Shown: positions 16,772-26,033 of the stretch, in pieces
Layout: the number at the start of each line of letters is the position of its first letter
Numbering within the stretch: the stretch's first letter is position 1
Assembly: GCA_011959805.1 (NCBI GenBank)
Contig: BLMC01000011.1
Span: 1-61,617 of the forward strand
DNA from: Lachnospiraceae bacterium
GTDB taxonomy: Bacteria; Bacillota; Clostridia; Lachnospirales; Lachnospiraceae
Length of the DNA stretch: 61,617 bases
Reading direction: 5' to 3'
Position numbers and translations under genes: made by a program
The notes under the pieces: generated by a model
What the model was told of the DNA's origin: nothing
Databases searched by the model: none
What the model saw: the letters and a program-made list of their open reading frames with translations, nothing else

Positions 16772-17832
16772 ATTTCGAAAAAATCCTCTATCTGTTTCTC
16801 CATACAATCGGAAATATCTGTACCTGTCATGTATATTGTAGACCATTCTATGATCTTCTCTATTGTTGTTTCCACATTCCATCTTGGTTTCCAACCGAAT
16901 ACACTTTTTAATTTAGAGCAATCCAATTTCAGAAAATTCGCCTCATGGGGACCACCATCATATTTATTAATCCATTTAATATTTCCATCAAATGCTTTAT
17001 TCCATTTATCACAGAACAGAGTTACAAGTTTACCTGTAGTCCAACAATCCGATTCATCTGGTCCCACATTATAGCATCCAGCATACACCCTATCCATATA
17101 TTGTTTCTGTGCAATCATTAAATATACAGCAATCGGTTCTAATACATGCTCATATGGCCTGATTGAAAAAGGATTTCTCACAATAATATCCTCTCTTTTC
17201 TCCGCTGCACGAATACAATCTGGAATAATCCTGTCTGATGCAAAATCACCTCCGCCAATTACATTACCGGCTCTTGCTGTAGAAATTGCTACATTCCTAT
17301 CCTCAAAAAAAGACTTGATATAACTGCTTGTTATAAGTTCTGAGCATGATTTGGAATTAGAGTACGGATCATATCCATTTAATTCTTCATTCTCACGATA
17401 CCCCCATGACCATTCTTTATTCAGATAAACCTTATCTGTTGTTACATTAATAACAGATCGAACTGAAGGCGTCAATCGAATACACTCAAGCACATTCACT
17501 GTTCCCATAACATTAGTCTCATAAGTATACACAGGATTCTGATAAGATTCACGCACAATAGGCTGTGCTGCCATATGGATAACAATTTCTGGTTGAGTTC
17601 GGTCAAACACCTTTTTTAAATGTCTCAGATCACGAACATCACCTTCAATAGAATTTATCTGACCAGACAAATGACATATTTCAAATAAGGAAGGTTCTGT
17701 TGGTGGTTGTAAGGCATATCCCGTTATATATGCCCCTGCTTTAAGCAATGCTTTGCACATCCAAGCTCCTTTAAATCCTGTGTGTCCTGTAATTAATATC
17801 TTTTTATTATTATAAAATGAAAAATCAAACAT
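16768..17832 (-). CDS. rfbG: CDP-glucose 4,6-dehydratase
   Basis: A 354-aa SDR enzyme close to the usual RfbG length. It has the NAD-binding GHTGFKGAW near residue 16, MAAQPIV, a threonine/aspartate pair in NVTTDKVY, and Y-S-N-S-K as the catalytic YxxxK. GNVIGGGDFASDRIIPD and RPYEHVLEP are strongly typical of RfbG. It converts CDP-glucose to CDP-4-keto-6-deoxyglucose. The start at 17832 is chosen for GGAGAG seven bases upstream; the frame is open to 17859. It works with rfbF (25217) and rfbH (23840) in the same operon. Confidence 0.9.
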   Translation of the reverse strand: MFDFSFYNNKKILITGHTGFKGAWMCKALLKAGAYITGYALQPPTEPSLFEICHLSGQINSIEGDVRDLRHLKKVFDRTQPEIVIHMAAQPIVRESYQNPVYTYETNVMGTVNVLECIRLTPSVRSVINVTTDKVYLNKEWSWGYRENEELNGYDPYSNSKSCSELITSSYIKSFFEDRNVAISTARAGNVIGGGDFASDRIIPDCIRAAEKREDIIVRNPFSIRPYEHVLEPIAVYLMIAQKQYMDRVYAGCYNVGPDESDCWTTGKLVTLFCDKWNKAFDGNIKWINKYDGGPHEANFLKLDCSKLKSVFGWKPRWNVETTIEKIIEWSTIYMTGTDISDCMEKQIEDFFEI

Positions 17833-18787
17833 TTTTTTTCTCTCCACAGCTATCTTCAAAATTCAGTCGTTCCTCCTCAATTACCAAGGGTCTATTCATA
17901 ACCCTTTGATTAATAGACAATATATACTCTCCCATAAATCCAAGAAAAAATAGCTGAATAGAACCCAGAAAAAATATGCCAATTAACATTGGCGCCATAC
18001 CTGCAACAAACCGATCCCAATATAATAATTTCATTACCAAATATGCGATTCCCATCACTGCACTTAGAATTCCAATACCGATTCCCATAAAAGTTGCTAA
18101 CCTTAATCCAATCTTTGTATAAGATGTAAAGCTAAGCATTGCTGCATCATACAGAGTGTAAAAACTATTATGTGTCTTTCCTGCGCGTCTCTGTGGCTGT
18201 TCATAAGGTATTTCCTTTCTCCGATACCCCAGTTCTGCAACAATTCCCCGCAAAAATGGTGTGGGATCTTTTAAATTTCTTAACACCTCTACAAACTCCC
18301 TATCATATAGCCCTGAACCTGTAAAGTGTTCAATCTGTTCCACATCAGAAAATTTTTTGATTATTTTGTAATAAGTGCTTCGCAGTTTATACATTATAGG
18401 ATTTTCTTTGCTAGTTTTCTTTATTCCTATTACAATTTTATATCCATTTTCCCATTCTCGTATATACTGTGGTATCAGCTCTATGGGATCTTGAAAATCA
18501 CAAACCATACTGATTGTACAATCTCCTGTCGTCTGAAGCATCCCATAATATGGAGAATTAAACTGTCCAAAATTTTTTGCATTAAATATTGCCTTGATAC
18601 GATGATTTTTTACACAAATCTCCCTCAATAGTGGTCTGGTATTATCTGTTGAATCATTATCAATAAACAAAAGCTCGTACTCGTACTGTGCTAATTCCGC
18701 TTCAAACAAATTTACAATTGCTTCACTCATTGGAACCACATTTTCTTGTTCATTATAACATGGTATTAAAATACTAATTTTTTTCAT
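17825..18787 (-). CDS. GT2 glycosyltransferase with C-terminal membrane hairpin (GtrB/DPM-like)
   Basis: A 320-aa protein: a GT-A domain with ILIPCYNEQENV, LFIDNDSTDNT and CDFQDP (the DxD-type metal site), then two membrane helices at about residues 230-290. This is the GtrB/ArnC/dolichol-phosphate-mannose-synthase design, which makes an undecaprenyl-phosphate-linked sugar for use outside the cell. The product could feed one of the GT-C proteins of the locus, though it could instead transfer directly. It overlaps rfbG by 8 bp and the reductase gene upstream by 14 bp. Confidence 0.8.
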   Translation of the reverse strand: MKKISILIPCYNEQENVVPMSEAIVNLFEAELAQYEYELLFIDNDSTDNTRPLLREICVKNHRIKAIFNAKNFGQFNSPYYGMLQTTGDCTISMVCDFQDPIELIPQYIREWENGYKIVIGIKKTSKENPIMYKLRSTYYKIIKKFSDVEQIEHFTGSGLYDREFVEVLRNLKDPTPFLRGIVAELGYRRKEIPYEQPQRRAGKTHNSFYTLYDAAMLSFTSYTKIGLRLATFMGIGIGILSAVMGIAYLVMKLLYWDRFVAGMAPMLIGIFFLGSIQLFFLGFMGEYILSINQRVMNRPLVIEEERLNFEDSCGEKKNV

Positions 18788-19733
18788 ACTGTGCTTTCTC
18801 CCAATCTACTGTCTCTTGTATACCCATCTCAAAAGTATAATCAGAAACATATCCAGTATCTTCAATAAGCTCTTGTATATCAGCACATAGGTACATAACT
18901 TGTTTTGGTGTGTATTCAATATCACCATACCCTACTACAGCCTGTGAATCAGTAACAGATCTGATTATCTCAATATAAGTTTTAAGCGGTTTTGCAATAC
19001 CACTTCCTAAACAATATATTTTTCCGTTTATTCCATAACACCCTATCAGATACATCATTTTTGCCGCATCTTTTGCATACAAATAATCCCACATTTGTTC
19101 ACCTTTTGTACAAGACGCCCGTTCTCCATTAAGCATTTTTCTAATAATAGACATAACCATTGTGCTACTTCCATCATAAGGACCATATACACTCAAAATT
19201 CGTGTCCATATATGTCTCATACCTCTTTGATAGCATCGGATTCTTGTCATCTGCCCTGCACATAATTTTGCAATACCATATCCATTTTCAGGAAACACTG
19301 GTACATTAGCATGTAACTTCCCCTCATACCTCCCATATTCTGCCTGCGAACCTGCACCAATAAACAATTCACATTGAAGTTCTGCTGCCGCGTCAACTGC
19401 ATCCAGAGCATATTTTACATTCCTGTTTTGGAGATACATATCATCTCTACTATATCCAAATGTACCCTCCCATGCAAAGTGAAAAAAAACATCTATGGAT
19501 TGTTTCTCATCCCAATGTTTCTGCTGAATTACTTTTCTGACTCTTTGTGGTAATTCTTTCATCTCCCCAAGCGCACATTCCACTATTGCAATATAATTCG
19601 ATTCCTTAATCCTGTGTTTCCTGCTTGAATTACCTCTAACCACTGCCAGTACCTGTATATTCCTGTTATTTAGATACTCAATTAGCGCCATTCCAATGGC
19701 ACCTGTCGGACCTGTTATAATTATACGATTCAT
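18774..19733 (-). CDS. NAD(P)-dependent SDR sugar reductase/epimerase
   Basis: A 319-aa extended short-chain dehydrogenase with GPTGAIGMAL near residue 8, GAGSQAEYG in the place of the catalytic Ser, and Y-G-I-A-K as the YxxxK motif. It sits directly downstream of the ThDP enzyme (4-bp overlap) in the CDP-3,6-dideoxyhexose cassette. By comparison with the yersiniose pathway, it is a candidate for reducing the carbonyl left after branch addition (YerF-like role), or it may act as an abequose-synthase-like 4-ketoreductase. The family is certain; the exact reaction is not. Confidence 0.75.
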   Translation of the reverse strand: MNRIIITGPTGAIGMALIEYLNNRNIQVLAVVRGNSSRKHRIKESNYIAIVECALGEMKELPQRVRKVIQQKHWDEKQSIDVFFHFAWEGTFGYSRDDMYLQNRNVKYALDAVDAAAELQCELFIGAGSQAEYGRYEGKLHANVPVFPENGYGIAKLCAGQMTRIRCYQRGMRHIWTRILSVYGPYDGSSTMVMSIIRKMLNGERASCTKGEQMWDYLYAKDAAKMMYLIGCYGINGKIYCLGSGIAKPLKTYIEIIRSVTDSQAVVGYGDIEYTPKQVMYLCADIQELIEDTGYVSDYTFEMGIQETVDWEKAQYEKN

Positions 19734-21547
19734 TTTATATGATTCTCCTCATATTCCTCCCTATCCAAAAATGGCGCCATATCATCCATGGCAGCAGAAA
19801 CAATTTTTCCAGATGACAAAACTTTTGAACTTGACTTAGGCGCAAAGTCCTGATACCAGTCAACAAATACTTCACAAAATATTGGTCCGTCTGTATCCAA
19901 TACTTCTCTAATCTTCTCATTAATATTTTTCAGACTATCTATCCTATAATAAGGAATATCAAATGCCGGAATTACTTTGGAATAATCTGGTATACTCAAA
20001 CCAAAACCACCACCAATTCCCACATAAGGCTGTCCTTGAAAAAGATTTCTCTGTGTCTGCCTGATTGAATGATAACCATTATTATTTAGCAAAAATATTT
20101 TTATATCCAATTTATTAAATACTACTGTCTGAAGTTCCTGCAAATTCATCATAAAACTTCCATCACCATCTACACAAATGATCCGTTTATTTGGTCTTGC
20201 CACACATGCCCCCACAGCTGCGGGAAAACCATATCCCATAGCAGCAGAACCAGAATTGGTATATAAGCGTTGTCCCTTTTTTAATATAGCCGTCTGAAAT
20301 GTAATAACACAGGCCGCTCCATTGCCACATACAACAGAATCATCGTCTTTAAGCTCTTTAAAAAATTCTGTAGTAAATACATATGGATTCAACCCTTTCT
20401 CATCCATATAGTATTGTGGTAATGTAGCAGGATATTTGTTATTGATATTCCGACACCACACAACCCATTCTTGATGCTCATTATTTTTCTCATAATCTAA
20501 CAGATTTATATCTCGCAACACATCACATAAATCTGCATGTATCGGATAATCAATATGAATGGTAGGCTTATGCAATTCGGCTTCATCAATATCCACAGCT
20601 ATTTTGTATGCATTTTTACCGAAATCACCAAAATTATAACCGATCATCCTAATATTCATCCTACACCCTAATATAACCAGCAAATCAGCATTTTGAATTA
20701 CAAAATTGCCCCCTCGTGTTCCTACAGTTCCTGGTCTGCCACAATACAAAGGATGGGTATCCCATATGATATCATGTGCATCCCATGCTGTAACGACAGG
20801 AATCCCTAGTTTATCAACTGCACGAATAAATTCATCCTGCTGACCTGTATGACGAATTGCCGTTCCGGCTAATATTACAGGTCTTTTTGCTTTGAATACT
20901 TTTTCAAGAAGATATTTGGTATCTTTTTCATTGTATATTGGATTGACTTGATTAAACGATGCCCAATCTTCATTTATATATTTTTGTTTATCAAAAATCT
21001 CCAGTTCGTCTGTCTCTATCATCGCAGATGCTACATCACCAGGTATATCCAACCATACTGGTCCCGGTCGTCCATTTAGCATTAAAAACCAAGCTTTTTC
21101 CATCTCTTCGCATATGCTTTTCGGATCTGTAATCATTTTTGCATACTTTGTCATTGTTCTTACAACATCTGTAATTTGTACTTCTTGGTCACCCAATTGC
21201 CTAAGAGGTAGTTTTGTTGACCATACTGTTGTTTCTCGCTTTGCCTGCCCAGTCACTACAAACATAGGAATTGAATCAACATATGCACCAAATACACCAG
21301 TAATAGCATTTGTCCCACCTGGTCCTCCTGTGACACAAACAGGCGCAACCTTACCTGATTCACGGATATACCCCTCCGCAGCCATAGTACATGCCTGCTC
21401 ATGATGATTATATGTTATCTTCAATCCTTCTTGATGTCCAAATGCATCATTTAGGTGCATCGCTGCTCCTCCAGTTATCATAAACATATCTGTAACACCT
21501 TTGTTTACAAAAAATTGTGACATATACTTTGCAACTTTTATCTTCAT
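19730..21547 (-). CDS. Thiamine-diphosphate-dependent enzyme, acetolactate-synthase-like (YerE-type candidate)
   Basis: A 605-aa ThDP enzyme with the acetolactate-synthase plan: N-terminal Pyr domain with Glu50 (NHHEQACTMAAEGY), a central domain, and a C-terminal PP domain with VDGDGSFMMNLQELQT ending in NN, the ThDP/Mg2+ motif. As part of a cassette with rfbF, rfbG, rfbH and a reductase it is likely not for valine synthesis but to add a two-carbon or longer acyl unit to a CDP-4-keto-3,6-dideoxysugar, as YerE does for yersiniose. AGGAG seven bases before the ATG at 21547 decides the start; the frame opens at a TTG at 21565. Confidence 0.8.
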   Translation of the reverse strand: MKIKVAKYMSQFFVNKGVTDMFMITGGAAMHLNDAFGHQEGLKITYNHHEQACTMAAEGYIRESGKVAPVCVTGGPGGTNAITGVFGAYVDSIPMFVVTGQAKRETTVWSTKLPLRQLGDQEVQITDVVRTMTKYAKMITDPKSICEEMEKAWFLMLNGRPGPVWLDIPGDVASAMIETDELEIFDKQKYINEDWASFNQVNPIYNEKDTKYLLEKVFKAKRPVILAGTAIRHTGQQDEFIRAVDKLGIPVVTAWDAHDIIWDTHPLYCGRPGTVGTRGGNFVIQNADLLVILGCRMNIRMIGYNFGDFGKNAYKIAVDIDEAELHKPTIHIDYPIHADLCDVLRDINLLDYEKNNEHQEWVVWCRNINNKYPATLPQYYMDEKGLNPYVFTTEFFKELKDDDSVVCGNGAACVITFQTAILKKGQRLYTNSGSAAMGYGFPAAVGACVARPNKRIICVDGDGSFMMNLQELQTVVFNKLDIKIFLLNNNGYHSIRQTQRNLFQGQPYVGIGGGFGLSIPDYSKVIPAFDIPYYRIDSLKNINEKIREVLDTDGPIFCEVFVDWYQDFAPKSSSKVLSSGKIVSAAMDDMAPFLDREEYEENHIK

Positions 21548-21557
21548 TCCATTTCTC

Positions 21558-22211
21558 CTAATCAAAATATTGTAGTATATCTTTAGGTGAATCTGCTGCT
21601 CCTATCGCATCAAATGCAAAAACATCTGATAATGACTTAAAATCAAATCCATATGTAACACCAATAAAATCCATCCCTATTTTCTGGGCGCCTATGGCAT
21701 CATGTCTGCTATCACCAACCATAACTGCTCTGCTATAATCATGTACCCCCAGATCATCCATACATTTCTTAATAATATCCATCTTTTTTAATTTATTTTC
21801 ATGATCAGCTCCATATAAAATATCAGTATATTTATCAAAGCCAAAATGTTTCAAAATAGCCTCTGCATAATCCTGTCTCTTATATGTTGCCACTGCAAGC
21901 TTTATCCCCTTATTAGAAAGAGCATCCAACAAGTCATAAATTCCATCATAAGGAACAGCCTTGAAAAGTTCAAAATCTTTATAACGATTTCGAAAACATG
22001 TGGCAATCATCTGCAAAATTTCCCCCTCTACATGATAAGCCTGAGTAAATGAATCTTGTATTGGAGGACCTATAAAAGTCAGCATTTGTTTCTCACTTAA
22101 TGGCGCAAAACCCATTTTCTGAATCGTATATCTCACAGAGGCCAGTACCCCTTCTGTCGTGTCTAAAAGAGTCCCATCTACATCAAAAACTGCTATCTCA
22201 TATTTTTTCAT
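21558..22211 (-). CDS. HAD-IA family phosphatase (phosphoglycolate-phosphatase-like)
   Basis: A 217-aa HAD hydrolase with all four motifs: DVDGTLLDT near residue 9, VATYKR (motif II Thr), a lysine in ENKLKK, and VGDSRHDAIGA (motif IV). It removes phosphate from a small cytoplasmic metabolite. It lies between the aldolase-fusion gene (2-bp gap) and the ThDP enzyme gene, so it may act on a phosphorylated product made or used by them; the substrate is not known. Confidence 0.85.
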   Translation of the reverse strand: MKKYEIAVFDVDGTLLDTTEGVLASVRYTIQKMGFAPLSEKQMLTFIGPPIQDSFTQAYHVEGEILQMIATCFRNRYKDFELFKAVPYDGIYDLLDALSNKGIKLAVATYKRQDYAEAILKHFGFDKYTDILYGADHENKLKKMDIIKKCMDDLGVHDYSRAVMVGDSRHDAIGAQKIGMDFIGVTYGFDFKSLSDVFAFDAIGAADSPKDILQYFD

Positions 22212-22213
22212 TC

Positions 22214-23839
22214 TTACACCATCTTCATTTCTTCAAGATATAACGAATTTGTAATAAATTTAATTTCAAGATATGGTTTCATACTACTTAATACTTTCCC
22301 GACATATTTATTTAATCTTTCCGCTTGAGCCTTAGAAAAGTCGTATCCCATACTTTCATTTACATGATCTTTAAATTTCTCGCCAATATATCCATCAAAT
22401 CCTGCCAAGGATACCTTTTTAATCCCGATTTTTATCATAACTTTTAAGAGCATCACAAATGAATTATCAATTATCTCTGCTTCCTCATCAAGTAGTGAAG
22501 ATATATCAAGTGAATACTCAAATTTTTGTTCATCCATAGTTGTTATATTACTTGTCGAAATCACCTGAATTTGACTTCTTTTTTTCAATAGGGAAGATGC
22601 CAATTGCACATACCTTTTTGCATTGCTTAGAAAAATAAAATTAGCTGGTAATTCATCAGAAATATAATTTATAGAAATTATCAACGGATTATACATCTCA
22701 ATATAGTTTTTTATATTGCTTTTTTCCTGCTCAATACTTTTTCCTGGACCTAAAAGCAACACATTTCTACCTGCAAATATCCCTGAAAGTTTTTTTATAT
22801 CCTTTGCGTCGTCGACATCGATTTGCTTCTGATAATCAAGATAAAGTTTCTCAATAAGTTCCTTATCATACAGCAATTGCTTATCCTCATGTTTTTTCAA
22901 CATTTCCAATATCTCATTAATTTGTTTCACCGAAAGCTTTCTTTTCTCCATTAAATAGGTCACATAACTAGGATGACAGTTGTTTAATGCTGCGATATAA
23001 AAAAACATATTGTAACCCCATGGCTTTACTTTGTATATATTCATAATATTTGAATCAAGTGCTTCTAAAATCTGTGCCAAATCATATCTTTTATCAAAAT
23101 GGTCATTTAAATACATTGTCAAAAGCTCAATAGGACAATTCCCAGCACTCTTTCCCATACCATATATTGAAGCATCTACCAACAAACTTCTATCAGTCTG
23201 CTGTGAAAGCATTTCAGTACAATTTGCAAACGCTCGCTGAAAATTATTGTGTGAATGATAGCCTAAAGATATTTCTTTATCAAGTCTGTCATTTAACTCA
23301 TTAAAATAATGCATCAGGTTTTCTTGTTGAAGTAATCCATACGTATCGACCATGGATACAGCATATGGTTTCAAATCGTTTGCCATTTCAATAAGATTGG
23401 TGAGTTCTTCATCATTATAACTTGTAATAGATACAAGCTGTACAAATATTTTATATCCCAACTTTTTCAGTTGTTCACAAAAATCAATTGCTTGTCTTCT
23501 CATATGTTTTTTAAATATCACTCTAATGCCATCCAAAATCGTAGTGTTACATGGCTGTATATTTTCTATGTTACATGTGCCATAATCAATCATTCCAACA
23601 AGTTGAGATCTTTTTTTATCAAGTCCTGCATATATCTTATTAAAACTTTCTGTGTCTGGGGCAATGCTCCTGTTCATGTCAAATTTACACCGCTCATCCA
23701 GAAATCCAAGTTCTATAAACTCTACTTTTGCACTTACCAAGCGTTCAAATATGCTCACAATATTATTATGTCCAAATTTCCAGTCATTCACATAACCACC
23801 ATCGCGAAGTGTACAATCCAATAGATTAATTTCTGGCAT
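22214..23839 (-). CDS. DRE-TIM metallolyase (aldolase) fused to a DUF115-like domain
   Basis: A 541-aa two-domain protein. Residues 1-270 are a HMGL/4-hydroxy-2-oxovalerate-aldolase-type barrel with LLDCTLRDGGYVNDW (metal-binding DxTLRDGG) and GYHSHNN (HxH metal ligands). The last ~190 residues have GRNVLLLGPGKSIE, ISINYI and KKVSLAGFDGY, resembling the DUF115/motility-associated sugar-binding fold. Such aldolases cleave or form 2-oxo acids. Placed in a sugar cassette next to a ThDP enzyme, it might supply an unusual 2-oxo acid donor for branch formation. That link is inference. The ATG directly follows the rfbH stop codon. Confidence 0.75.
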   Translation of the reverse strand: MPEINLLDCTLRDGGYVNDWKFGHNNIVSIFERLVSAKVEFIELGFLDERCKFDMNRSIAPDTESFNKIYAGLDKKRSQLVGMIDYGTCNIENIQPCNTTILDGIRVIFKKHMRRQAIDFCEQLKKLGYKIFVQLVSITSYNDEELTNLIEMANDLKPYAVSMVDTYGLLQQENLMHYFNELNDRLDKEISLGYHSHNNFQRAFANCTEMLSQQTDRSLLVDASIYGMGKSAGNCPIELLTMYLNDHFDKRYDLAQILEALDSNIMNIYKVKPWGYNMFFYIAALNNCHPSYVTYLMEKRKLSVKQINEILEMLKKHEDKQLLYDKELIEKLYLDYQKQIDVDDAKDIKKLSGIFAGRNVLLLGPGKSIEQEKSNIKNYIEMYNPLIISINYISDELPANFIFLSNAKRYVQLASSLLKKRSQIQVISTSNITTMDEQKFEYSLDISSLLDEEAEIIDNSFVMLLKVMIKIGIKKVSLAGFDGYIGEKFKDHVNESMGYDFSKAQAERLNKYVGKVLSSMKPYLEIKFITNSLYLEEMKMV

Positions 23840-25180
23840 TTATTGATCCACTCCTTTCTTAATTATCTCCGCCATATAATCAATCATCTCATCGGTCATT
23901 CCCGGATAAACTCCAACCCAAAAGGTATCCTTCATAATCCTATCCGTATTATCTAATTTTCCTACAATTCGATATCCATCTCCAGTCGCACGCATCTGAT
24001 CAAAACATGGATGCTTTGTCAAATTTCCTGCAAACAACATACGTGTTTGTATACCCTGACTTTCTATATAAGATACTAGGTCATTACGATTTATGCCCTC
24101 CTTGCATGTTATCAAAAAACCAAACCAGCTTGGATTAGAATTCTTGCATGCCTCTGGCAGAATCAGCTTGTCTTCACATCCTGCAAGACCTGCTCGTAAA
24201 CGTTCAAAATTATGACGCCTTTTTTCAACAAAATCAGGAAACTTCTTAATCTGTGCACACCCGATTGCCGCTTGCATATCTGTCGCTTTTAAATTGTATC
24301 CAAAATGTGAGTATACATATTTATGGTCATATCCCAACGGCAATTCACCAAACTTTCTATCAAACCTATGACCACAAAAATTATCTCTCCCCGAAGGACA
24401 CATGCAATCACGCCCCCAATCCCGAAAAGAACGAATAATTTTATGAAGTGTCGGATTATTCGTATATACTGCACCTCCTTCGCCCATTGTCATATGGTGT
24501 GGCGGATAAAATGAAGATGTTCCAATATCACCTATTGTTCCTGTAAATCGCTCCTCTCCATTTAATGTATATGTTGTTCCCAACGCATCACAATTATCCT
24601 CAATCAACCATAGATTATTTCTATCACAAAATTCTTTCATAGCTTTTAAGTCAAAAGGATTTCCTAATGTATGTGCTGCCATAACAGCCTTTGTCTTATT
24701 TGACATTGCTGCTTCTAATTGTGTCACATCTATATTATACTGCGGTATTGTAATATCAATAAATACTGGAACTACACCATACTGAATTGCAGGAGTAACT
24801 GTCGTTGGAAACCCTGCTGCAACAGTAATCAATTCATCTCCACGTTTTACCTGACGTTCTCCTAGTAACGGTGAGGTTAACGCAGTAAATGCATTTAGAT
24901 TTGCAGAGGAACCAGAATTGACTAACGAACAATATTTAACACCCAAATAATTTGCAAGTTCCCTTTCAAACTCTTCTGTATACCTACCAGATGTAAGCCA
25001 AAACTCAAGCGCTGAATCTACAAGATTACACATCTCCTCATAGTCATATACCCTGGACGCATATGTAATGCGATCTCCTGGTTTAAATATTTTCTTCTGG
25101 TTATGATACTTATTGCAATAATCCGTTACCATATCTAGGATTTCTTTTCTTGCTTGGATTTCGGTTTTATTTTCAAACAT
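23840..25180 (-). CDS. rfbH: CDP-4-keto-6-deoxyglucose 3-dehydrase (E1)
   Basis: A 446-aa PMP/[2Fe-2S] enzyme of the E1/RfbH family. The usual PLP lysine is replaced by histidine in FYPPHHMTMGEGGA, the signature of E1. Iron-sulfur cysteines are visible in RDCMCPSGRDNFCGH. It removes the C3 hydroxyl of CDP-4-keto-6-deoxyglucose to give the 3,6-dideoxy-4-keto sugar. It needs an E3-type flavin reductase, which is not in this window. AAGGAG precedes the ATG. Order is rfbF, rfbH, aldolase, HAD, ThDP enzyme, reductase, GT2, rfbG. Confidence 0.95.
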   Translation of the reverse strand: MFENKTEIQARKEILDMVTDYCNKYHNQKKIFKPGDRITYASRVYDYEEMCNLVDSALEFWLTSGRYTEEFERELANYLGVKYCSLVNSGSSANLNAFTALTSPLLGERQVKRGDELITVAAGFPTTVTPAIQYGVVPVFIDITIPQYNIDVTQLEAAMSNKTKAVMAAHTLGNPFDLKAMKEFCDRNNLWLIEDNCDALGTTYTLNGEERFTGTIGDIGTSSFYPPHHMTMGEGGAVYTNNPTLHKIIRSFRDWGRDCMCPSGRDNFCGHRFDRKFGELPLGYDHKYVYSHFGYNLKATDMQAAIGCAQIKKFPDFVEKRRHNFERLRAGLAGCEDKLILPEACKNSNPSWFGFLITCKEGINRNDLVSYIESQGIQTRMLFAGNLTKHPCFDQMRATGDGYRIVGKLDNTDRIMKDTFWVGVYPGMTDEMIDYMAEIIKKGVDQ

Positions 25181-25216
25181 ATTATTCTCCTTATTTGTGA
25201 AATTTCTATCTACACT

Positions 25217-25993
25217 CTATTTCCAAACCATCCATGGAGCATTGCCTAATGCTATCATTTCTTCTAGCCTTTGCTTGTCTCTCTGTGTATCCATACACTT
25301 CCAGAACCCATGATGCATATATGCCATTAATTGACCATCAGAAGCAACATGTTCTATAGGGGCCTGTTCAAATACAGTTATATCGCCTTCAATATAATTA
25401 AAAATCTCAGAATTTAAAACCATATATCCAGCATTAATCACTCCACCATCAGATTTACTTTTTTCTCTAAATCTGCTAATCTTACCATCCTGTCCTATCT
25501 CCAATATACCAAATTGTTGTCCGACATTTACCGCAGTCATTGTAGCAATCCTTCCATGGGATTTATGGAATTCTACCAATTTATCAATTGGAACATCTGA
25601 GACAGCATCCCCATATGTCAACATAAAAGTTTCATTTCCGATATATGGCTGAATTCTCTTAATTCTTCCACCAGTCATAGTATTCAATCCAGTATCAACT
25701 AATGTCACAACCCATGGCTCTACCACATTTGAATGTACTTCCATATGATTATCTTTCGTAAAATCAAATGTAATATCACTATTATGAAGATAATAATTAG
25801 CAAACCACTCTTTTATAACATGCTGCTTATATCCACAACATATTATAAATTCATTAAATCCGTAATATGAGTATTCTTTCATGATATGCCACAAAATTGG
25901 TTTGTCTCCTATCTCAATCATGGGTTTTGGTTTCAAATGACTTTCTTCACTAATCCGCGTCCCAAAACCCCCCGCTAAAATTACTACTTTCAT
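25217..25993 (-). CDS. rfbF: Glucose-1-phosphate cytidylyltransferase
   Basis: A 258-aa nucleotidyltransferase, normal length for RfbF. ILAGGFGTRISEES at the N-terminus binds CTP; KPKPMIEIGDKPILWHIM and LTYGDAVSDV (metal site) follow. The C-terminal HHGFWKCMDTQRD is diagnostic for RfbF. It makes CDP-glucose from CTP and glucose-1-phosphate, the first step of the CDP-3,6-dideoxyhexose branch. It is followed by rfbH after 36 bp. Confidence 0.95.
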   Translation of the reverse strand: MKVVILAGGFGTRISEESHLKPKPMIEIGDKPILWHIMKEYSYYGFNEFIICCGYKQHVIKEWFANYYLHNSDITFDFTKDNHMEVHSNVVEPWVVTLVDTGLNTMTGGRIKRIQPYIGNETFMLTYGDAVSDVPIDKLVEFHKSHGRIATMTAVNVGQQFGILEIGQDGKISRFREKSKSDGGVINAGYMVLNSEIFNYIEGDITVFEQAPIEHVASDGQLMAYMHHGFWKCMDTQRDKQRLEEMIALGNAPWMVWK

Positions 25994-26033
25994 CGGATAT
26001 CCTCCTTTTATCTACCATGTCTTCCTGAGTCAG

